Shown in pieces: positions 10,704 to 20,856 of a DNA stretch of 64,000 nt. Under the pieces are notes generated by a model that worked only from the letters and a program-made list of their open reading frames with translations, did no database searches and was not told the origin of the DNA. Numbering within the stretch: the first letter of the stretch is position 1; every line of letters begins with the position of its first letter. The DNA comes from Candidatus Latescibacterota bacterium (GTDB lineage: Bacteria > JAAXHH01), in contig JAAXHH010000141.1 in NCBI GenBank assembly GCA_012270975.1, positions 717,089-781,088 of the forward strand, read 5' to 3'. Position numbers and translations under genes: made by a program.

Positions 10704-10752
10704 GTTGCAGGACACATTATTAGCTAAAATACCGGCTGCCGGTCGAGGGGGT

Positions 10753-12132
10753 TCAGGAAGCCGGTCTGAATACGTTTCGCCACGTTCCGTTCCGCAAGGA
10801 ATGCACGATCAACAGGGCGTAGAAGGGGACGTACTGCACCAGGCGGACCCAGGTCTCCTCTTGCCAGGTTTCGGTGAGTACGAACCCGATCACGACATGG
10901 TACGACAGGGCGGCGAGGCCCGAGAGCAGGATCCACGCCGGATTGGGGTACAGGCAGAGGAAGGGGATGACCCAGACCAGGTACCAGGGCTGTACCGTGG
11001 GCGTGAGCACGAGATAGCCGCCGAGCAGGATGAAGGCGGACCGGAACGGGTCCGTTATCCTGACCGCGCAGTAGGCGACCAGGCCGGCGAAAAGCACGGC
11101 CACGATGACCTTGGACACGTTCAGCGAATCGGTCAGGAAGAAGAGGATCGAGAAGACGCTGTCGTTGAACCGCCACTTGTCGCCGTAGACCAGCAGTCCG
11201 CTGAAGAGGTCCGGTCCGGCGTCCAGATAGGGCAGATAGAAGGCGATGAGCAGGACGGGAAGCAGCCAGAACGGCCTGATCCTGCGAATCCGGCGGTAAA
11301 AGGCCGGAACCAGCATGACGGTGAACCACTTGGCGAGCATGGAAAGGGAAAGCCAGGCTACCGCTCGATTGGGACGCTGGCTGTCGATGGCCAGCAATGC
11401 GGCGAGCATGAGCGCCACGGGCAGTGAATCGTTGTGTCCGCTGCCCGCGATTTCGACGAGGACAAGGGGATTCCAGGCGTAGATGAGCACACGCGCCTCC
11501 GGAAGGCCTCGACGGCGGAGCATCAGGATGATGAGCAGGATTACACCCACGTCGCACAGGCTGAACAGCAGTTTCATCGAAGCCGGACTGTACCACAGGT
11601 ATGCGGCCACCGCGACGGCCGTCTGCATCAGAGGCGGATAGACCGTCGGGACGTCCTTGTTGTTGATTCCCTCGTGGAAATCATCGCGAAGGTGGGCGAT
11701 CTCTTCGGCGTCCGGGGCGTACACATAGGGATTGACGCCTTGAAACTGCATCCTGGCGTCCCACAGATACCGGTAGATGTCATCGGAAAGGGTCGCGGGA
11801 CTGAATTGCAGGATGGCGCGGCAGAAGATGGCCACGGCCAGGATGAGCCAAAGCAGCCTCCGGTCCGGCGGCGTGTCGGATCGTACCTGGAGTGCGACGG
11901 CGACGGCGTAGACGATGAAGGCCGCGGTGAAGGGGACCCAGAAAAGCAGCAGCGCGTCGGGCAGAGTCAGCCAACCGGAAAGGGCATCGGGCAGGATCGC
12001 GTTGGGGTCGAACAGGCCGGATCTCAGGTCTCCTATGGCGGCTATGCCGACACAGGCGGCGATGAGCAGGAGTCCTGGAACCGCGATCCGGCCGGGGAAT
12101 CCGGAAGGGAATCTGTAAGCAGAATCGGACAT
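10753..12132 (-). CDS. GT-C type polytopic glycosyltransferase (GT87-like)
   Basis: A 459-residue integral membrane protein with about ten or more hydrophobic segments. Between the second and third segments lies the loop DDIYRYLWDARMQFQGVNPY, the acidic-plus-Arg pattern typical of GT-C polyprenol-phosphate-sugar-dependent transferases (GT87/MptB-like). It probably uses a lipid-linked mannose or related sugar at the periplasmic face. The divergent neighbour is a GT2 synthase whose start codon lies only two bases away, so the two probably act in one glycan pathway. The exact family is uncertain. Confidence 0.75.
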   Translation of the reverse strand: MSDSAYRFPSGFPGRIAVPGLLLIAACVGIAAIGDLRSGLFDPNAILPDALSGWLTLPDALLLFWVPFTAAFIVYAVAVALQVRSDTPPDRRLLWLILAVAIFCRAILQFSPATLSDDIYRYLWDARMQFQGVNPYVYAPDAEEIAHLRDDFHEGINNKDVPTVYPPLMQTAVAVAAYLWYSPASMKLLFSLCDVGVILLIILMLRRRGLPEARVLIYAWNPLVLVEIAGSGHNDSLPVALMLAALLAIDSQRPNRAVAWLSLSMLAKWFTVMLVPAFYRRIRRIRPFWLLPVLLIAFYLPYLDAGPDLFSGLLVYGDKWRFNDSVFSILFFLTDSLNVSKVIVAVLFAGLVAYCAVRITDPFRSAFILLGGYLVLTPTVQPWYLVWVIPFLCLYPNPAWILLSGLAALSYHVVIGFVLTETWQEETWVRLVQYVPFYALLIVHSLRNGTWRNVFRPAS

Positions 12133-12134
12133 GT

Positions 12135-13616
12135 ATGAGCTATCTTTCGCTGATATTCATTCTCCTGTATTTCCTCGTCCTGTTCCTGCTCGCGGTCTAC
12201 GGCGTCCACCGTTACCTGATGGTGTATCTGTACTACAAATATAAGGACCGGGTCCGGCCTGTAAAGCCGGAACCCCCGGGAGAAGCTCCCCCCGCGGTTA
12301 CCGTACAACTGCCGCTCTACAACGAGCAATACGTGGTAGAACGGCTGATCGACGCCGTCTGCCGGATCGAGTATCCCCGCGATCGTCTTGAGATCCAGGT
12401 ACTGGACGATTCCACCGACGAAACCCGGGACCTGGCGGCCCGCTGCGTCGAACGCTACCGGGAGGCCGGGTTCGACATTCACTACCTGCACCGTACGGAG
12501 CGTACCGGATACAAGGCGGGCGCGCTGCAGGAAGGGCTGGACGTAGCCCGGGGCGCCTTCATCGCCATTTTCGACGCCGACTTCATCCCGCCGCCGGATT
12601 TCCTCAAGAACACCATGCACCTGTTCCGCGACGAACGGGTGGGACTGGTCCAGACCCGGTGGTCCTACCTCAACCGGGGCTACTCGCTCCTGACCCGCGT
12701 ACAGGCGATCATGCTGGACGGTCATTTCGTCATGGAACACGGGGCACGGAACCGTTCGGGCAGGTTCTTCAACTTCAACGGAACGGCGGGCGTCTGGCGC
12801 CGCGAGAGCATCGAGGCCGCGGGCGGCTGGCAGCATGACACCCTGACCGAGGACCTCGACCTGAGCTACCGGGCGCAGCTCCAGGGGCGGCAATTCGTAT
12901 TCCTGGAAGACGTTTCCACCCCCTCCGAGCTCCCCGTGGAGATGAATGCATTCAAGACCCAGCAGCACCGGTGGTCCAAGGGATCCATTCAGACCGCGAA
13001 GAAGATGCTTCCGAAGGTATGGCGCAGCGCGCTGCCCTTCCGCTACAAGATCGAAGCGACCTATCATCTCACCAACAACATGGCCTATATGCTCATGCTG
13101 CTGCTTTCGGTGCTGATTTTTCCGTCGATCGTAATCCGGGTGCAGGCCGGCTGGATCAATTCATTCTGGATAGACCTGCCCTTTCTTTGCGCCGCCACGG
13201 TTTCCGTATCCCTCTTCTACCTGTTCGCGCAGTTCGAGATCAACCGGGACCGGTGGAAACGGTGCCTTTTCTTCCTGCCCGCGCTCATGTCCATCGGCAT
13301 CGGCATCTGCCTGAACAACACGCGGGCCGTCCTGGAAGCGCTGCTGAACCTCAGGTCGGGTTTCCAGCGCACGCCCAAGTACGGAATCCTTGGCAAAGCG
13401 GACCAGGCGGGTCGGTGGCGCCGTTTGCGCTACCGGGGAATCCGTACCTGGCTCCCGGTACTGGAACTGCTGTTCGCCCTGCATTTCGGCCTGTTGATCT
13501 ACTATACGGCCATCAACGGCATCTACCCCTCCATCCCCTTCCTCTGCCTGTTTTTCGCCGGTTATCTTTACGTCGGCCTCGCCTCCCTCTGGCCGCGAAC
13601 AGCCAGTCAAGGATAA
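12135..13616 (+). CDS. Processive GT2 glycosyltransferase (cellulose-synthase-like)
   Basis: Membrane glycosyltransferase of family 2 with the cytosolic GT-A domain between one N-terminal and several C-terminal transmembrane segments. The D,D,D,Q(Q)xRW signature is complete: DDSTDET (nucleotide Asp), FDADFIP (metal-binding), TEDLDLSYRAQ (catalytic base) and QQHRWSKGS. At 493 residues it lacks a PilZ domain, so it is closer to CslA/glucomannan or glucosylceramide-type synthases than to BcsA. It is followed after 3 bases by nupC. Confidence 0.88.
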   Translation: MSYLSLIFILLYFLVLFLLAVYGVHRYLMVYLYYKYKDRVRPVKPEPPGEAPPAVTVQLPLYNEQYVVERLIDAVCRIEYPRDRLEIQVLDDSTDETRDLAARCVERYREAGFDIHYLHRTERTGYKAGALQEGLDVARGAFIAIFDADFIPPPDFLKNTMHLFRDERVGLVQTRWSYLNRGYSLLTRVQAIMLDGHFVMEHGARNRSGRFFNFNGTAGVWRRESIEAAGGWQHDTLTEDLDLSYRAQLQGRQFVFLEDVSTPSELPVEMNAFKTQQHRWSKGSIQTAKKMLPKVWRSALPFRYKIEATYHLTNNMAYMLMLLLSVLIFPSIVIRVQAGWINSFWIDLPFLCAATVSVSLFYLFAQFEINRDRWKRCLFFLPALMSIGIGICLNNTRAVLEALLNLRSGFQRTPKYGILGKADQAGRWRRLRYRGIRTWLPVLELLFALHFGLLIYYTAINGIYPSIPFLCLFFAGYLYVGLASLWPRTASQG

Positions 13617-13619
13617 CCC

Positions 13620-14819
13620 ATGGAACGCATAATCGGTCTCTTCGGCCTGTTTGTTCTCGTGGCCATCGCCTGGCTGCTGTCGGAGAACCGGCGGCGGCTG
13701 AACTGGCGGCTCATCGGAAGCGGCCTGGGCCTGCAGGCCCTGCTGGCCCTGCTCCTGCTGCACACCGCGCCGGGCCAGGCGGTATTCGACCTGGCCAGGC
13801 TGGCCATCAACAAGGTGATCGCCTTCTCGAATGAAGGGGCGCGATTCGTCTTCGGCGACCTGGTGGAAGCCGCGCTGTTCGGGTTTTCCGTACTGCCGAT
13901 GATCATATTCGTGTCATCCATCACGTCGATCCTGTTCTACCTGGGCTGCATCCAGTGGATCGTCCGGCAGATGGCCAGGGTCATGGTACGCGTCATGGGC
14001 GCATCGGGGTCGGAATCCATGGCCGCGGCGGCGAACGTCTATCTCGGGGCCTCTACGGCACCGCTCGTCATCCTCCCCTACCTGAAGACCATGACCCGCT
14101 CGGAGATCATGGCCATGATGACGTCCGGCATGGCCACCGTGGCGGGTTCCGTGCTGGCCGCCTACGTAGCCCTGGGCGCCGACGCGGGCCATCTCCTGGC
14201 CGCGTCCCTCATGTCGGCGCCCGCTGCGTTGGTCGTCGCCAAGATCATGACACCCGAAACCGAGACCTCGCGCACCCTGGGCGTCGTGACCGTGGACGTG
14301 CCGAAACCGGGGGTTAATTTCATCGATGCGGCCTGCAGCGGTGCGTCGGACGGGTTGAGGCTGGCCTTGAACGTGGCGGCCATGCTCATCGTGGCGATCG
14401 CCTTCGTCAGCCTGTTCAACTGGGCCGTGGGGCTCGCTCCCCACCTCGGCGGCGAGCCGCTGTCCCTCGAGCGCATCCTGGGTTGGGCCTGCGCGCCGCT
14501 GGCCCTGTTGATGGGCGTGTCCTGGGATGACGCCCAGGCCGTGGGCATGCTGATCGGCAAGAAGACCATCCTGAACGAATTCCTCGCCTACCAGGACCTG
14601 AGCACGATGCGAGAGCAGCTATCGGAACGCTCCTTCACCATCGCCACCTACGCGCTTTGCAGCTTCGCGAACTTCGGGACCATCGCGATCATGATCGGGG
14701 GGATCGGCGGACTGGTGCCGGAACGGCGAAAAGACATCGCGCGGTTCGGCATCCGGTCCATGATCGGGGGCGCCCTGGCCGCCAACATGACCGCCACCGT
14801 GGCGGGCCTGCTGATGTAG
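13620..14819 (+). CDS. nupC: NupC-family concentrative nucleoside transporter
   Basis: A 399-residue polytopic transporter of the CNT family, importing nucleosides by H+ or Na+ symport. The N-terminal hydrophobic helices are followed by the conserved gate and core region (FGFSVLPMIIFVSSITSIL, then GASGSESMAAAANVYLGAS). The C-terminal core reads ICSFANFGTI-like (ALCSFANFGTIAIMIGG), a hallmark of the family. AAGGAT precedes the ATG. It overlaps neither neighbour but sits within 5 bases of hrpA and 3 bases of the glycosyltransferase, so all three are probably one transcript. Confidence 0.93.
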   Translation: MERIIGLFGLFVLVAIAWLLSENRRRLNWRLIGSGLGLQALLALLLLHTAPGQAVFDLARLAINKVIAFSNEGARFVFGDLVEAALFGFSVLPMIIFVSSITSILFYLGCIQWIVRQMARVMVRVMGASGSESMAAAANVYLGASTAPLVILPYLKTMTRSEIMAMMTSGMATVAGSVLAAYVALGADAGHLLAASLMSAPAALVVAKIMTPETETSRTLGVVTVDVPKPGVNFIDAACSGASDGLRLALNVAAMLIVAIAFVSLFNWAVGLAPHLGGEPLSLERILGWACAPLALLMGVSWDDAQAVGMLIGKKTILNEFLAYQDLSTMREQLSERSFTIATYALCSFANFGTIAIMIGGIGGLVPERRKDIARFGIRSMIGGALAANMTATVAGLLM

Positions 14820-14823
14820 TTGA

Positions 14824-17800
14824 ATGCTCATGGACGACAACCATACCGAAACCCGAAAACCCTCCATGGATCAACGGCTGGCGGCCGGGATAAGGGCGCT
14901 GCTGCCGCGCTGCACACTGAAGGACCGGCGAGACATCCGGCGCCGGCTGAAGACGGTACGCGGGGAGCGGCGAGGGGACCACGGCCGGCTTGAAAGACTG
15001 ATGGAGCAGGCGGCCGCTTCAACTGCACTCGTCGAGCAGCGCCTCCGGACGGATACGTCAATCACCATTGACAGCCAACTGCCTATTTCCGCCCGGTGGA
15101 AGACAATACTCGAAACCCTGCGCAGCCATCCGGTCGTGATCGTCACGGGGGAGACCGGCTCGGGCAAGACGACGCAACTGCCCAAAATATGCCTCGAGGC
15201 GGGCAGGGGCGTGTACGGCCGGATCGCGTGCACGCAGCCCCGGCGCGTCGCGGCGCTGTCGGTCTCGCGCCGCATCGCCGAGGAACTCGACGTGACCTGG
15301 GGCCGGGAAGTCGGATGCAAAATACGCTTCACGGATGAGACCGTGCCCGAGACCCGCGTCAAGATGATGACCGACGGCATGCTGCTTGCCGAGATACAGC
15401 ACGACCGGGACCTGCTTGAATACGACACGATCATCATCGACGAGGCCCACGAACGCAGCCTGAATATCGACTTCCTCCTCGGATACCTCCGGCTGCTGAT
15501 CAGGCGCAGGAAAGATCTGAAGGTCGTGATCACCTCGGCGACCATCGACACCGCCGCCTTCTCGGACGCTTTCGACGACGCGCCGGTGATCGAGGTATCG
15601 GGACGCATGTATCCGGTGGAAACCCGCTATCTGCCCCTCGAAGATACGCGGGGCGAAGCCGAGGACTATACCTATGTCGACGGGACAGTCGACGCGGTCG
15701 ACCGGATCATGGAAGAACCCGGCCGGGGCGACATCCTGGTTTTCCTGCCTTCGGAGAAGGACATCCACGAGACGCGCAGACGGCTGGTTGGAAGATCCTA
15801 CCGGCGCACCGACGTCCTTCCGCTTTTCGGCCGCCTGACCAGCGCGGACCAGCAGCGGGTCTTCCAGCCGCGGGACAGCCGTCGCATCGTCGTCGCAACG
15901 AACGTCGCCGAGACTTCGCTGACCATTCCGCGCATCAAGTATGTCGTCGATTCCGGCCTCGCCCGGATCAGCCGCTACGCGCCGCGGACCCGAACCCAGC
16001 GACTGCCCATCGAACCGATCTCGCAGAGCAGCGCCCGACAGCGGGCCGGACGCTGCGGGCGAGTGTTCGGGGGCGTCTGCCTGAGACTCTACAGCGAGTC
16101 CGACCTGACGAACCGGCCCGAGTTTACCACGCCCGAACTGCAGCGCGCCAATCTCGCCGAAGTCATTCTGCGCATGCTGGCGTTAAGACTGGGCGACGTC
16201 CACGCCTTTCCCTTTCTCGACCGGCCCGCTCCCCAGGCTATACGGGACGGGTTCCAGCTGCTCACCGAACTGGGGGCCATCGACGAGAAACGGCGTCTGA
16301 CCGATCGGGGCCGGGCCATGTCCAGGCTGCCGGTGTCGCCCACGGTGTCGCGCATGTTGCTCCAGGCCCAGCAGGAAGGCGCCTTGCAGGAGGTCCTTGT
16401 CATCGCGTCAGCCATCAGCATCCAGGATCCCCGCGTCAGGCCCGTCGACCAGCAGGAACAGGCGGACCAGGAGCACCGGAAGTTCAGGAACGCATCCTCG
16501 GATTTCCTGACCCTGCTCAATATCTGGGAGGCTTTCCACAATACCTTCGAACACCTGAAAACCCAGGCCGCCATGCGCAGGTTCTGCCGGAGGCACTACC
16601 TTTCCTACAACCGCATGCGCGAATGGCGCGACATCTATGTGCAGCTCCGGCGCGCGCTCCGGGAATCCGGCGGCTTTCGCGGCCGTCCGGGACGAACCGG
16701 AAGCGCCCACTACGACGCGGTACACCGGTCGATCCTGAGCGGTCTGCTGAGCCAGGTCGCCGAACACCGCGAAGGCAATCTCTATACCGGGTCCAGAAAC
16801 CGGACCGCCATGATCTTTCCCGGGTCCGGTCTGTTTCAACGGAGGCCTGCCAAAGAACCCGGCAAAAATGAAAGGCATGGAAAACGGGACGAAAAACCCG
16901 GGAAGGAAGGCGAGAACGGACAAAGAGGCGGAAATGCGCCGTCTCCCTGGATCGTCGCCGCCGAGATGGTCGAAACCAACCGGCTCTACGCGCGCACGGT
17001 AGCGCGGGTTCAACCCGAGTGGACCGCGGAACTCGGCCGCCACCTGTGTCGTGCTGCCTATTCGAATCCCAGGTGGGACCCTGCCGCCGGGCGTGTACTC
17101 GTCGACGAAACGCTCAGCCTGCACGGCCTGGTGGTTTCTTGCCGGACGATCGATTTCGGCAAGGTCGATCCGGCAGAGGCGACGCGGGTTTTCATCCGCG
17201 GCGCGCTCGTGAACGATGATCTGAGGGACCGGTACGCCTTCATGGATCACAATCGGAGGATGAGGCGTGATGCCGAGACCTGGCTGCTGCAACACCGCAA
17301 CGCCTATCGGGTCGACCTCGACGAAGCCGCCTATCAGTTCTACGCAGAACGGATTTCCCAGGTATCTTCGGTGCACGACCTGAACCGGCTCATTAAAACG
17401 GAAGGGGCGGGGAAATATCTTTTACTGCGCATGGAAACCCGGGACCTCACGGGGGCCGATGACGCGCGGCACCGGCCGGAGGACTTCCCGGAGCACTTCA
17501 CCCTGGAAGGCGAGCCGCTGCCGCTGCATTACGCCTGCCGGCCGGGCCGGGAAGAAGACGGCGTCACCCTTTCGCTGCCCCGCGGAAAAGTGCATCAGCT
17601 TCCCCTCGAATCGCTGGACTGGCTCGTCCCCGGCCTGCTATGCGAGAAGATCGAAGCGTTGCTCAGAGGCCTGCCGGGCAGAAAACGCAAGCGGCTCGTA
17701 CCCATTCCGGAAACGGCGCGGATGATCGTGGAGGACCTCGACCCCTCCGGCACCTCCCTGACCGGGGCACTCGCGGAATACATCGCAAGGCACCATGATC

Positions 17801-18846
17801 TCGAAATCGACCCGTCCGAATGGCCGGTCGAATCCATCCCTGATCACCTGAAAATGCGTGTCCTCGTGACCGATGAGGACGGAGGCGCAGTGCTTTCGAC
17901 CCGCGACCCGGAACGTATCCGCGCAGAAATCGTGGACCGCACGGTGGCCGTCGAATCGGAAAGCTGGCGGAAAGCGGCGGAGCGCTGGGAGCGGTACGAC
18001 CTGCGGGACTGGTCGATCGGCGACCTGCCGGACCGCGTCGAAATCGGCCTGTCGGGGACCGTGCCCCTGTACGCCTGGCCCGGTCTGCATGCAGCCGATG
18101 ACGTGGTCGACCTGCGCCTGTTCCGGAACCGGCACGAAGCGCATCAGGAAACCCGGAGGGGGCTTACCCGCCTGCTCGAACGGCGGATGAGCGAGGAAAT
18201 GGCCTGGTTGCGGCGCGACCTGGGGTTTCTGAGGGAACTTACCGCCCTGGCAGATCACGCCGGTGGCCCGGAAGCACTTCAGGACTCGGCTTACGACCAC
18301 CTGCTTGACGCTCTTTTCACCCGGGAGCCGCTGTATCCCCTGACTGCCAGCCGTTTCGAGGAAGACGTGGAGCAGGCGCGCGGACTGCTGAAAAAACTTC
18401 CCAGCTGGTTCCAGCAGCAGATGCGGCCCCTGGAACAGGTTCTCGGAGGAGATCTCCGGACGGCTCCCAGCTATTTTGACATGGAAGACGACCTTCAACG
18501 GCTGGCCCCGCCCGATTTTCTGCGCAAGACGCCGGCTGTCGAACTACCCAACCTAATTCGATATCTGAAGGCCGTTGAAACGAGGTCCCGCCGGGCGCGG
18601 GAAGACCGGACGAAGGACCAGAGGAAGGCGGAACTGATCGAGCCCTTCGATACCGCACTAAGGACGTTGAGCAATAGGGAAGACGTGAATTCCGCCCTGC
18701 TGAACGAATTCAGGTGGATGCTCGAGGAGTACCGTGTCTCGGTGTTCGCCCAGGAGCTCGGGACGGCGCGGACCGTTTCTCCGAAACGACTGCGGGGGTT
18801 GTTGGATCAGATTGAAGCGGATTCCCGCGCAACGGAGAATTTATGA
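14824..18846 (+). CDS. hrpA: ATP-dependent RNA helicase HrpA (DEAH box)
   Basis: A very large (1340 residues) DEAH/RHA helicase. Walker A is [12 protein letters not shown] (about residue 110), DEAH is in [10 protein letters not shown] (about residue 205), SAT is in VITSATID, and motif VI is [10 protein letters not shown]2 and OB-fold domains follow, then the long HrpA-specific C-terminal region (DUF3418) found in E. coli HrpA of similar length. About residues 675-705 are a Lys/Glu/Gly-rich low-complexity insert ([14 protein letters not shown]) that probably forms a flexible loop. E. coli HrpA rescues stalled ribosomes; the same role is plausible here. Its last 6 bases overlap the 3' end of convergent queC. 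Confidence 0.95.
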   Translation: MLMDDNHTETRKPSMDQRLAAGIRALLPRCTLKDRRDIRRRLKTVRGERRGDHGRLERLMEQAAASTALVEQRLRTDTSITIDSQLPISARWKTILETLRSHPVVIVTGETGSGKTTQLPKICLEAGRGVYGRIACTQPRRVAALSVSRRIAEELDVTWGREVGCKIRFTDETVPETRVKMMTDGMLLAEIQHDRDLLEYDTIIIDEAHERSLNIDFLLGYLRLLIRRRKDLKVVITSATIDTAAFSDAFDDAPVIEVSGRMYPVETRYLPLEDTRGEAEDYTYVDGTVDAVDRIMEEPGRGDILVFLPSEKDIHETRRRLVGRSYRRTDVLPLFGRLTSADQQRVFQPRDSRRIVVATNVAETSLTIPRIKYVVDSGLARISRYAPRTRTQRLPIEPISQSSARQRAGRCGRVFGGVCLRLYSESDLTNRPEFTTPELQRANLAEVILRMLALRLGDVHAFPFLDRPAPQAIRDGFQLLTELGAIDEKRRLTDRGRAMSRLPVSPTVSRMLLQAQQEGALQEVLVIASAISIQDPRVRPVDQQEQADQEHRKFRNASSDFLTLLNIWEAFHNTFEHLKTQAAMRRFCRRHYLSYNRMREWRDIYVQLRRALRESGGFRGRPGRTGSAHYDAVHRSILSGLLSQVAEHREGNLYTGSRNRTAMIFPGSGLFQRRPAKEPGKNERHGKRDEKPGKEGENGQRGGNAPSPWIVAAEMVETNRLYARTVARVQPEWTAELGRHLCRAAYSNPRWDPAAGRVLVDETLSLHGLVVSCRTIDFGKVDPAEATRVFIRGALVNDDLRDRYAFMDHNRRMRRDAETWLLQHRNAYRVDLDEAAYQFYAERISQVSSVHDLNRLIKTEGAGKYLLLRMETRDLTGADDARHRPEDFPEHFTLEGEPLPLHYACRPGREEDGVTLSLPRGKVHQLPLESLDWLVPGLLCEKIEALLRGLPGRKRKRLVPIPETARMIVEDLDPSGTSLTGALAEYIARHHDLEIDPSEWPVESIPDHLKMRVLVTDEDGGAVLSTRDPERIRAEIVDRTVAVESESWRKAAERWERYDLRDWSIGDLPDRVEIGLSGTVPLYAWPGLHAADDVVDLRLFRNRHEAHQETRRGLTRLLERRMSEEMAWLRRDLGFLRELTALADHAGGPEALQDSAYDHLLDALFTREPLYPLTASRFEEDVEQARGLLKKLPSWFQQQMRPLEQVLGGDLRTAPSYFDMEDDLQRLAPPDFLRKTPAVELPNLIRYLKAVETRSRRAREDRTKDQRKAELIEPFDTALRTLSNREDVNSALLNEFRWMLEEYRVSVFAQELGTARTVSPKRLRGLLDQIEADSRATENL

Positions 18847-19527
18847 GACGTATCGGGTCGGATCGGAGATTCCGGCTTCCGAGAAACCCCTGCGCCGCAG
18901 GACGCAGGCGTCGCAGCCTCCGCAGGCCGCCCCGTCGTCCGCCGTGTCGTAACAGCTGGTCGTGAGGGCGTAGTCCACGCCCAGCCTGGCGCCTGTGCAC
19001 AGGATATCCGCCTTGGACATTTCGATAAGCGGCGCGTGGATGTTGAACCTGCCCTGGCCGGTCACCCCGGCCCGGGTCGCCAGGTTCGCCAGGTTCTCGT
19101 AGGCCGCGATGTACTCGGGGCGGCAGTCCGGATATCCACTGTAATCGATGGCATTGGCTCCGATGTACAGGTCGAAAGCACCGAGCACCTCGGCCCAGCC
19201 CAGGGCGAAAGAGAGGAAGATGGTATTGCGTGCCGGTACATAGGTAACCGGTATCTGCCCACCCATGGAATCCGGATCCTGGTCTCTGGGAACGGGGATG
19301 TCGTCCGTCAGTGCGGACCCGCCGATGGCCCGAAGGTCAAAGGGAATGGTTACGTGGCGGGCGACGCCCATGGATTCAGCAACCCTTCTCGCAGATTCGA
19401 GCTCGAACCGGTGGCGCTGGCCGTAATCGAAGGTGATCGCGTGGCAGTCGAAGCCTTCGTCCCTGGCGATGGCGAGCGTCGTCGCCGAATCGACCCCTCC
19501 ACTGAGCAGAACGACGGCAGCCTTCAT
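18841..19527 (-). CDS. queC: 7-cyano-7-deazaguanine synthase QueC
   Basis: Makes preQ0 from 7-carboxy-7-deazaguanine, ATP and ammonia, in the queuosine tRNA-modification pathway. The PP-loop is [11 protein letters not shown] at the N-terminus. The zinc site is the C-terminal cysteine cluster C-Y-D-T-A-D-D then ACGGCDAC. At 228 residues it has the usual length when started at ATG 19527 (GGATGGA upstream). The frame is open further upstream but the extra residues do not match the family. queD, queE and folE are not nearby. Confidence 0.95.
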   Translation of the reverse strand: MKAAVVLLSGGVDSATTLAIARDEGFDCHAITFDYGQRHRFELESARRVAESMGVARHVTIPFDLRAIGGSALTDDIPVPRDQDPDSMGGQIPVTYVPARNTIFLSFALGWAEVLGAFDLYIGANAIDYSGYPDCRPEYIAAYENLANLATRAGVTGQGRFNIHAPLIEMSKADILCTGARLGVDYALTTSCYDTADDGAACGGCDACVLRRRGFSEAGISDPTRYVS

Positions 19528-19663
19528 GGTGGTTCCATCCATCAGGAAGTGTAGAGGAGACTGGCGATAATAGAACCGGCAATAACAACCAGTGCCACCA
19601 TGATCTTGTTGGCGGAAGATCCAGGGCCTGTTATGCCGCTGTTGCGCATTCGTGAACGGCGGC

Positions 19664-19692
19664 AATATATTCCATTAGTCGTAGAGCCGCAA
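19664..19692 (-). promoter_or_regulatory. Possible promoter of queC
   Basis: TTGCGG - 17 bases - TATATT on the minus strand, giving a leader of about 130 bases. No preQ1 riboswitch-like hairpin was recognised in that leader. Confidence 0.4.
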
Positions 19693-19808
19693 TATTTCTG
19701 GTGCTTTTTATTCAAGAACATTTACCTGAAGATACTCAGGGCTGAATACCTGTGTCGGCATAGTAGGATGATCACGGAGAACCGGGCCTGGATTCCTGGA
19801 GGCGGACC

Positions 19809-20693
19809 ATGTTTCGCGATGTGCGCGTGGCGGCGATTTCGTTCAAACCGGTTAAACTCGATCTGGAGGGGAACGCGGATCGGCTGGAAATGATGTTCCG
19901 GGATGCCGCGGCAAGTGGAGCCGAACTGGCGGTCGCGCCGGAAGGCGTGCTGGAAGGCTATGTCGTCAACGAGATCATCGACGGCGAAATCCCGCCGGAG
20001 GAAATGAACCGGGTATCCCTTACCATGCGCAGCCGGACTATCGGGCGGTTCCGCGAACTCGCGAGAACATTGAACATGTGCCTTGCATTCGGCCTGGCGG
20101 AACGGATCGACGCCGAGGTGTACAACTGCGCGGTGTTCCTCGATCACCGGGGTCGCCTTTGCGGAAAGTACCACAAAATGCAGCTGGCCGAGGGCCATCA
20201 CCGTTCCTGGTGGTTCAACCGCCTGGGCAGGCAGAGCCGCGCCTTCGACACCCCCTTCGGCCGGGCAGGCATGGTCATCTGCAACGACCGGTGGAACCCG
20301 GATATCGCCCGCATTCCCGTACTCGACGGCGCCCGTTACCTGCTCATTCCTTCCTTCGGATCAACCGCCCGGGCGCAGGACCGGGCAGTGCTCGCGCGTG
20401 CGAGGGAGAACGGCGTGCCCATCGTGGAAGCCAACGTGGGCGTCACCCTGATCGTGAACAAAGGCGAAATCGTTGCCCTGTCCCGCAAGATGACCGCCAT
20501 CACCCATGGGACCATCTCCGTACCGGCGCCTCCATCGCTTAAGAACAGGGATCGGCATGAACGGGGGTTCCTTGCCTGGCGCAGCCGCGAAATGCCGGTA
20601 CGATACCGCGACCGTATGAGGAGAAAACGGCAGGGCCGCGAAGCCACGGAAGTCGGTCATGACTCGAAGGGCCGGCTGATCGAGGTAGACTGA
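19809..20693 (+). CDS. Carbon-nitrogen hydrolase (nitrilase superfamily)
   Basis: A single-domain CN hydrolase of 294 residues. The catalytic triad is complete: Glu in VAPEGVLEGY (about residue 43), Lys in GKYHKMQL and Cys in VICNDRWNPD. Members hydrolyse amides, carbamoyl groups or nitriles. The C-terminus is Arg/Lys-rich and lacks other domains. It lies just upstream of nadE, whose own N-terminal domain belongs to the same superfamily, but it is too divergent in its flanks to be called a recent duplicate. The substrate is unknown. Confidence 0.88.
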   Translation: MFRDVRVAAISFKPVKLDLEGNADRLEMMFRDAAASGAELAVAPEGVLEGYVVNEIIDGEIPPEEMNRVSLTMRSRTIGRFRELARTLNMCLAFGLAERIDAEVYNCAVFLDHRGRLCGKYHKMQLAEGHHRSWWFNRLGRQSRAFDTPFGRAGMVICNDRWNPDIARIPVLDGARYLLIPSFGSTARAQDRAVLARARENGVPIVEANVGVTLIVNKGEIVALSRKMTAITHGTISVPAPPSLKNRDRHERGFLAWRSREMPVRYRDRMRRKRQGREATEVGHDSKGRLIEVD

Positions 20694-20730
20694 TCGTCCC
20701 CGAACCCGCTGGCGCACCGGAAATTGCGTC

Positions 20731-20760
20731 TTGCCTGTCCCATCGCATATCCCTTATCTT
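20731..20760 (+). promoter_or_regulatory. Possible promoter of nadE
   Basis: TTGCCT - 18 bases - TATCTT, about 100 bases before the nadE start. The predicted transcript would begin just before the CCGGT-rich inverted repeat. Confidence 0.4.
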
Positions 20761-20778
20761 TCCCGTGACATCAACCTG

Positions 20779-20814
20779 CCGGTAGCCGGTATGCACCGGT
20801 TTCACCGGTACCGG
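20779..20814. promoter_or_regulatory. CCGGT-rich inverted repeat in the nadE leader
   Basis: The segment begins with ccggta and ends with taccgg and contains further CCGGT/ACCGG copies that can pair in more than one way; another copy lies at about 20828. It sits in the presumed 5' leader of nadE. It could be an operator or an RNA switch. No known riboswitch was recognised. Confidence 0.35.
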
Positions 20815-20856
20815 ATCTTAGCGGTTCACCGGTAATAGCCGCGGGATGCATTGACC

